Of a DNA stretch of 10,011 nucleotides, positions 5,847 to 10,011 are shown one piece after another. The stretch's first letter is position 1, and each line of letters begins with the position of its first letter. The notes beneath the pieces are model-generated. The model worked only from the letters and a program-made list of their open reading frames with translations, searched no databases and was not told the origin of the DNA. The DNA is from Bacillota bacterium (GTDB lineage Bacteria > Bacillota > Dethiobacteria > DTU022 > UBA8154), in the NCBI GenBank assembly GCA_003444595.1, contig DLUO01000069.1:1-10011 (forward strand). The letters run 5' to 3'. Position numbers and translations under genes: made by a program.

Positions 5847-8504
5847 ATGAAAAGCAGCGAAATACGGGCCAAATTTTTAAATTTTTTCCAGCAGAAGGGG
5901 CATCTTGTGCTGCCCAGTTTTTCTCTTGTGCCAAGGAATGATCCCACTTTATTGCTGATCGGAGCGGGAATGGCCCCCCTTAAACCTTATTTTACCGGGA
6001 AGGAAACCCCTCCGCACCCCAGGATTGCAACCTGCCAGAAATGTGTCCGCACTCCTGATATCGATAAAGTGGGTATTACCGCCAGGCATGCCACTTTTTT
6101 CGAGATGCTGGGCAACTTTTCTTTTGGCGACTACTTCAAGGAAGAAGCCATTACCTGGGCTTGGGAGCTGATTACCCGGGTCTATAATATTCCTGAAGAG
6201 CGCCTCTATGTAAGCATTTATGAAAACGATGACGAGGCTTTTGCCATCTGGAGGGACAGGGTGGGGCTTCCGGAGTCCAGGATATACCGTCTGGGGAAAG
6301 AAGATAATTTCTGGGAAATCGGCCTGGGGCCTTGCGGCCCCTGTTCGGAGATCTATTATGACCTGGGGCCGGAACAGGGCTGCGGCCGCCCCGATTGCGA
6401 GGTGGGTTGCGGCTGTGACCGCTTCCTGGAAGTATGGAACCTTGTTTTTACCCAGTTTAATAAGGAGGCTGACGGCAGCTATACCCCCCTGCAACAAAAA
6501 AATATCGATACCGGTGCCGGGTTGGAGCGCCTGGCTCTCGTACTGCAGGGAGTAAGCAACCTTTTTGAGATTGACACAGTCAGGCCTATACTGGAACATT
6601 TTGCCGCCAGGGCGGGCATTGTTTACGGACAAGACAGGAAAAAGGACGTCTCGCTACGCGTCCTGACGGAACATCTGCGCAGCGTTGCCTTTTTGGTTGC
6701 CGACGGCATCATGCCCTCCAACGAGGGAAGAGGTTACGTTTTGCGGCGCATTCTGCGCCGTGCCGTGAGGCATGGGCGGCTCCTGGAACTGGATGTTCCT
6801 CTCCTCACTGAAGCTGTTCCGCTGCTGGTTGAGCTTATGGGTGATACCTATCCTGAGCTTGAGAAAAACAAGGAGCAGATAGTGCGTATCATCAGGCTCG
6901 AAGAGGAGCGCTTTAAAGAGACGCTGGACCAGGGTATGGAAATGCTGGAAAATCACATCGCCTCCATGAAAGCGGGCCACGCATCGGTTCTGCCGGGCGA
7001 AACTGCTTTCAAGCTTTACGATACCTATGGGTTCCCCCTTGATTTAACCAGGGAAATCCTTGCTGAAAGCGGCTTTACGCTTGATGAAAAGGCCTTTGAC
7101 GCCGCCCTGGAACAGCAAAGGGAAAGAGCCAGGTCCGCTATGGGCAACCAGGAGGCAGACCGGAAGCATCTTCTGTTCTCCTCGCTGGTAAAGGGAATGA
7201 CCACTGAATTTGTGGGTTATGAGACATTGAGTGCCGAAGGAGAAGTAATCGGCATCATCGCTGCCGGAAGAGGAGAACTCTTGGCGGAGGCAGACTCTAC
7301 GCTAGACGAAGAGGAGCTGTACCTGGTCCTGGACCGGAGCCCCTTTTATGCAGAGCGGGGTGGACAGGTAGGAGATACGGGCCTTATCACTGCAGCGGGA
7401 GGAGGAGTGGCCCTGGTAAAAAACACCCTGCCGGGACCCGGTGCGCAGATCCTGCACCTTGTAGAAATAAAGGAAGGGCGCATCCATACCGGCGAGAAAG
7501 TCCGGGCCGCCGTAGACCGGAAACGCAGGCAGGACATTGCCGGGCATCATACGGCTACGCACCTTCTGCATCGCGCCCTGAGGGACTCCCTTGGCGAACA
7601 CGTGCACCAGGCCGGTTCCCTCGTGGCTCCCGACCGCCTGCGGTTCGATTTTTCCCACTTTGCCCCTCTTGGGGAGGCGGAACTGAATAAACTGGAAGAA
7701 AGGGTTAACGCTGTTTTACAGAATAACTTGCCTGTACAGATCTCTTATACGGATTTGCAACAGGCACTGGAAAAAGGTGCCATGGCTCTTTTCGATGAAA
7801 AATACGGTGAAAAAGTAAGGCTTGTCCAGATTGGTGATTACTCCCTGGAACTCTGCGGTGGCACTCATGTACGCTCCACCGGAGAAATAGGGATCTTTAA
7901 AATCCTCTCCGAAGGCGGCGTGGGTGCAGGCATTCGGCGTATCGAAGCCCTCGCGGGAGAAAGCGCCTACCGTTACCTTGCCCAAAGGGACGGCATTTTA
8001 AAAGAAGTCTGTGCGCTGGTAAAAGTGCCTTCGGAAAAGGTCACCGAAAAGCTCCAGGAAATCCTGGAAACCCAAAGAGAGTTGCAGCGCAAAATCAAGC
8101 ATCTCTCACAGAAATTATCCCAATACCACCTTGACAGTATCCTGGAAAAAGTGGATTACTCCACGGGTATTCCTGTATTGAGCGCCGCCGTAGAGGCGGA
8201 AAATATGGAAACCCTGCGCGAATACCTGGATAATTTGCGGGATAAAATGGGCAGCGGGATTATTGTGCTGGGTTCCGTTAATGACAAAAAAGTGTCCCTG
8301 GTGGCAGCAGTTACCCGGGATCTGGTGAAAGAAGGCTTTCATGCCGGAAAACTTATCGGCGAAGTAGCCAGGATTGCCGGCGGCGGCGGGGGGGGGCGTC
8401 CCGACATGGCCCAGGCCGGAGGTAAGGACCCGCAGAAGCTTCAACAGGCTCTTTCCCGGGTGCTGTCTCTGGTACAGGAACAGCAAAGGCAACAGCAGCA
8501 ATGA
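5847..8504 (+). CDS. alaS: Alanine--tRNA ligase
   Basis: AlaRS, 885 residues, full length for bacteria; it charges tRNA-Ala in the cytoplasm and edits Ser/Gly mischarging. Class II catalytic domain: RHATFFEMLGNFSFGDYFK (80-98) covers motif 2; GPCGPCSEIYYD (161-172); motif 3 is DTGAGLERL (221-229). A tRNA-recognition region follows (about 250-460). The editing domain has the zinc/editing ligands H568-TAT-H572 and C670-GGT-H674 (in LELCGGTHV). A coiled coil (about 725-760) leads to the C-Ala/DHHA1 domain, with the glycine stretch GGGGGGRPDMAQAGG (845-859). An extra cysteine group (CGRPDCEVGCGCDR, 179-192) lies in the catalytic domain, as in many Clostridia. The tail QQQRQQQQ is low-complexity. 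The start was chosen from AGGAGG and the promoter; the leader is short, with no T-box. A nine-G run at 8388-8396 leaves the frame intact. It heads the operon with ireB. Confidence 0.98.
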   Translation: MKSSEIRAKFLNFFQQKGHLVLPSFSLVPRNDPTLLLIGAGMAPLKPYFTGKETPPHPRIATCQKCVRTPDIDKVGITARHATFFEMLGNFSFGDYFKEEAITWAWELITRVYNIPEERLYVSIYENDDEAFAIWRDRVGLPESRIYRLGKEDNFWEIGLGPCGPCSEIYYDLGPEQGCGRPDCEVGCGCDRFLEVWNLVFTQFNKEADGSYTPLQQKNIDTGAGLERLALVLQGVSNLFEIDTVRPILEHFAARAGIVYGQDRKKDVSLRVLTEHLRSVAFLVADGIMPSNEGRGYVLRRILRRAVRHGRLLELDVPLLTEAVPLLVELMGDTYPELEKNKEQIVRIIRLEEERFKETLDQGMEMLENHIASMKAGHASVLPGETAFKLYDTYGFPLDLTREILAESGFTLDEKAFDAALEQQRERARSAMGNQEADRKHLLFSSLVKGMTTEFVGYETLSAEGEVIGIIAAGRGELLAEADSTLDEEELYLVLDRSPFYAERGGQVGDTGLITAAGGGVALVKNTLPGPGAQILHLVEIKEGRIHTGEKVRAAVDRKRRQDIAGHHTATHLLHRALRDSLGEHVHQAGSLVAPDRLRFDFSHFAPLGEAELNKLEERVNAVLQNNLPVQISYTDLQQALEKGAMALFDEKYGEKVRLVQIGDYSLELCGGTHVRSTGEIGIFKILSEGGVGAGIRRIEALAGESAYRYLAQRDGILKEVCALVKVPSEKVTEKLQEILETQRELQRKIKHLSQKLSQYHLDSILEKVDYSTGIPVLSAAVEAENMETLREYLDNLRDKMGSGIIVLGSVNDKKVSLVAAVTRDLVKEGFHAGKLIGEVARIAGGGGGGRPDMAQAGGKDPQKLQQALSRVLSLVQEQQRQQQQ

Positions 8505-8541
8505 TTAAATATACCTGAACCAGAGGGAGGGGGATGGGAAA

Positions 8542-8823
8542 ATGAACAGAGAGAACACTTTTGACCGTACCATGAGGTTCAATGTCAAAGCGGAAGAAGA
8601 GATAAACGAAGCCCGGGCGGTCCTGCAGGAAGTTTATGAAGCCCTCAAGGAAAAGGGATACAATCCGATCAATCAGCTGGTAGGCTATCTTTTATCCGGT
8701 GATCCCGCTTTTATAACCAGCTACCGAAACGCCCGCAGCACGATCCGCAAGCTGGAGAGAGACGAGCTGTTGGAGGAACTGGTCCGGGTCTACCTGTACA
8801 AGGAATTGGAAAAAGAAAGGTGA
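8542..8823 (+). CDS. ireB: IreB family regulatory phosphoprotein (UPF0297/YrzL)
   Basis: A 93-residue protein matching IreB in length and pattern (DRTMRFNV at 8-15, QEVYEALKEKGYNPINQLVGYLLSGDP split over residues 29-55, and TSYRNARSTIRKLERDEL split over 59-76). In Enterococcus faecalis IreB is a small dimer phosphorylated on N-terminal threonines by the PASTA kinase IreK, and it acts negatively on cephalosporin resistance. Here Thr6 and Thr10 are the equivalent candidates, with Thr10 in the conserved T-M/V-R/K-F context. A purine-rich GGGAGGGGG lies upstream, giving a good ribosome site. The gene follows alaS by 37 bases, the usual order in Firmicutes (alaS-yrzL-yrrK in Bacillus). The next gene starts 7 bases after its stop. 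It is soluble and cytoplasmic. Confidence 0.93.
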   Translation: MNRENTFDRTMRFNVKAEEEINEARAVLQEVYEALKEKGYNPINQLVGYLLSGDPAFITSYRNARSTIRKLERDELLEELVRVYLYKELEKER

Positions 8824-8830
8824 GCTTTAA

Positions 8831-9790
8831 TTGGAATACCGCCTGCTGGGGAAAACCGGCCTGCACGTCTCCCGGTTTTGTTTCGGCACATTAACACTGA
8901 GTCCTCTCCAGGCCAACCTTCCCCTGGAGCAGGGGGCGGAGCTCCTGCAGGAGGCCTACAGTTACGGTATAAACTTCTGGGACACGGCAGAGTTGTATGC
9001 CAACTACGACTACCTGCGTCTGGCGATCAAAAAAATTAAAGATTTGCCTGTCATTGTTACCAAGACATATGCCTATGACCGTAAGGGAGCCCGGGCCTCG
9101 CTGGAAAAGGCGCGACGCGAGATGGATGTTGATATTATTCCTATTTTTATGTTGCACGAGCAGGAGTCGGCATTGACTCTACAGGGACATAAAGAAGCCC
9201 TGGATTTTTTTTTGGAAGCAAAAGAGAAAGGGTTGATTAAAGCCGTAGGGATCTCCTGCCATACCGTAGCCGCCGTGGAAGCAGCCGCCGACCTTGGTTG
9301 TCTCGATGTTGTTCATGCCATCGTCAACTTTAAAGGAATAGGCATCAAGGACGGGACCATCGAGCAAATGCTGCGCGCTGTAACCAGCGCCCACCAGAGC
9401 GGGTTGGGGCTCTATGCCATGAAGGTGCTGGGAGGGGGTCACCTTATACCTGAAGCGGATAAAGCGCTCCGTTTCGTCCTGGACCTGGAGGCGCTGGACT
9501 CGCTGGCTGTGGGGATCTCCAGCCCCGAAGAGCTAAGGGTGAACCTGCAGTACTTCCAGGGGATGAAGCCTCCGGAGCAGCTGGTACGGAAGCTGGCGCG
9601 TAAGAGGCGCCGTTTAAAAGTGGATGATTGGTGTATCGGTTGCGGCTCCTGTGTGCAAAACTGCCCCCAGCGGGCACTGTCTTTGCAGCACGAAGACGGG
9701 CAACTAAAGGCCGCCGTAGACCACACCCGTTGTATACTTTGTGGATACTGCGGTGCTTTCTGCCCTGAATTTTGTTTAAAAATATTTTGA
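8831..9790 (+). CDS. Aldo/keto reductase with C-terminal 2[4Fe-4S] ferredoxin domain
   Basis: A 319-residue fusion. The N-terminal aldo/keto reductase barrel (about 1-250) starts with the typical MEYRLLGKTGLHVSRFCFGT and keeps the catalytic tetrad: Asp51 and Tyr56 (WDTAELY), Lys78 (VTKTY) and His109 (MLHE). The C-terminus (about 264-319) has two ferredoxin motifs, C268-x2-C271-x2-C274-x3-C278-P and C301-x2-C304-x2-C307-x3-C311-P, which would bind two [4Fe-4S] clusters; Cys315 is extra. Such fusions are common in strict anaerobes, where they may pass electrons between ferredoxin and a carbonyl or flavin substrate; the true substrate is unknown. NAD(P)H use is not certain, because the barrel's C-terminal nucleotide-binding part is short. 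The start is TTG, 7 bases after AGGTGA. It sits between ireB and ruvX, where Bacillus has no gene. Confidence 0.92.
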   Translation: MEYRLLGKTGLHVSRFCFGTLTLSPLQANLPLEQGAELLQEAYSYGINFWDTAELYANYDYLRLAIKKIKDLPVIVTKTYAYDRKGARASLEKARREMDVDIIPIFMLHEQESALTLQGHKEALDFFLEAKEKGLIKAVGISCHTVAAVEAAADLGCLDVVHAIVNFKGIGIKDGTIEQMLRAVTSAHQSGLGLYAMKVLGGGHLIPEADKALRFVLDLEALDSLAVGISSPEELRVNLQYFQGMKPPEQLVRKLARKRRRLKVDDWCIGCGSCVQNCPQRALSLQHEDGQLKAAVDHTRCILCGYCGAFCPEFCLKIF

Positions 9791-9840
9791 CTTCGCCTTT
9801 AAATTCGGGTATTATGGCTTGGAAAAGAAGGACTGGACTA

Positions 9841-9992
9841 ATGAGGATTTTATGCTTGGATGTGGGAGAAAAAAACATCGGTGTGGCGGTCAGCGACCCC
9901 CTGGGTTTAACCGCTCAGGGCCTGGAAGTGATCAAAAGACAGAGCCTCTCCAAAGACCTCCGGAAAATCCGACAACTGCTAAAGGACTATGA
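9841..9992 (+). CDS. ruvX: RuvX/YqgF RNase H-fold nuclease, N-terminal part (cut by adapter)
   Basis: The first roughly 50 residues of the YqgF/RuvX family: MRILCLDVGEKNIGVAVSD, then PLGLTAQGLEVIKRQSL. Asp7 in LDVG is the first metal-binding acid of the RNase H fold. Members are about 140 residues long and act as putative Holliday-junction resolvases and in 16S rRNA 5'-end processing. ATG 9841 is chosen because AAGGA (9828-9832) lies 8 bases upstream; an in-frame ATG at 9814 lacks a ribosome site and would add nine atypical residues. The genomic sequence stops at about 9992, after KDYD. The further codons (CLLYTS) come from adapter DNA and are not part of the protein. The gene is 50 bases after the reductase and in the expected ireB-ruvX neighbourhood. 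Confidence 0.9.
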
Positions 9993-10011
9993 CTGTCTCT
10001 TATACACATCT
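9993..10011. other. Tn5/Nextera mosaic-end adapter (non-genomic)
   Basis: The last 19 bases, CTGTCTCTTATACACATCT, are identical to the reverse complement of the Tn5 mosaic end (AGATGTGTATAAGAGACAG) used in tagmentation libraries. It lies at the very end and interrupts ruvX, so it is an untrimmed read-through artefact at a contig end and not a natural transposon end. The first C could also be genomic. Confidence 0.97.

Noticed and set aside
8534..8545. A mini frame ATG GGA AAA TGA overlapping the ireB start
   Set aside because: At three codons it is most likely chance within a purine-rich ribosome site; nothing supports a leader peptide.
9814..9840. An upstream in-frame ATG as the ruvX start
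   Set aside because: There is no ribosome site before it, while AAGGA before 9841 gives the standard MRILxLDVG N-terminus.
9993..10011. A natural Tn5/IS50 insertion in ruvX
   Set aside because: Only the 19-base mosaic end used in library kits is present. It is exactly terminal, with no IS50 sequence after it.
1..10011. CRISPR arrays, tRNA or rRNA genes, transposase genes, attachment sites
   Set aside because: I looked along both strands and saw no regularly spaced repeats, no cloverleaf-like segment and no transposase or integrase motif.

Overview
The window is about 10 kb of moderate-GC chromosomal DNA from a Gram-positive anaerobe, most likely a member of the Clostridia related to the Peptococcaceae/Moorella/Desulfotomaculum group. 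The evidence is a SCIFF-peptide radical SAM maturase, a hallmark of Clostridia; the Firmicutes cluster alaS-ireB-ruvX; a clostridial-style MnmA with CCS and NPCxxC motifs; strong AGGAGG-type ribosome sites; several TTG starts; and an oxidoreductase carrying two [4Fe-4S] clusters. Every gene lies on the + strand. No mobile-element gene, CRISPR array, tRNA or rRNA is visible.

Layout, left to right. Positions 3-845 hold the C-terminal part of scfB, cut by the left edge. Positions 949-2307 hold rarA (mgsA), an AAA+ replication-fork/recombination ATPase. Positions 2341-2985 hold an IMPACT/YigZ-family protein, overlapped by mnmA (2966-4147), the tRNA 2-thiolation enzyme. A 324-base AT-rich gap rich in repeats (4148-4471) follows. 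Next come a small CxxC...CxxC zinc-ribbon protein (4472-4717) and an AI-2E/PerM-family membrane permease (4737-5738). A consensus sigma-A promoter (5790-5818) then drives alaS (5847-8504), ireB (8542-8823), an aldo/keto reductase with a C-terminal 2[4Fe-4S] ferredoxin domain (8831-9790) and ruvX (from 9841).

The genes fall into two functional themes: translation fidelity (mnmA wobble thiolation, alaS charging and editing) and DNA maintenance (rarA, ruvX). IreB links the third unit to PASTA-kinase signalling. These are mostly housekeeping genes, and I see no convincing new defence or mobile system.

The points that most deserve attention are: the right end is not genomic, since the last 19 bases are exactly the Tn5/Nextera mosaic-end adapter, which truncates ruvX artificially; mnmA contains a short in-frame insert built around a perfect 7-bp palindrome; the alaS promoter lies inside a two-tier dyad that could be an operator; the AI-2E permease lacks the usual N-terminal extension and is preceded by an in-frame ATG-GCG-AGG-TAG; and the gap at 4148-4471 has several nested and direct repeats of unknown role.
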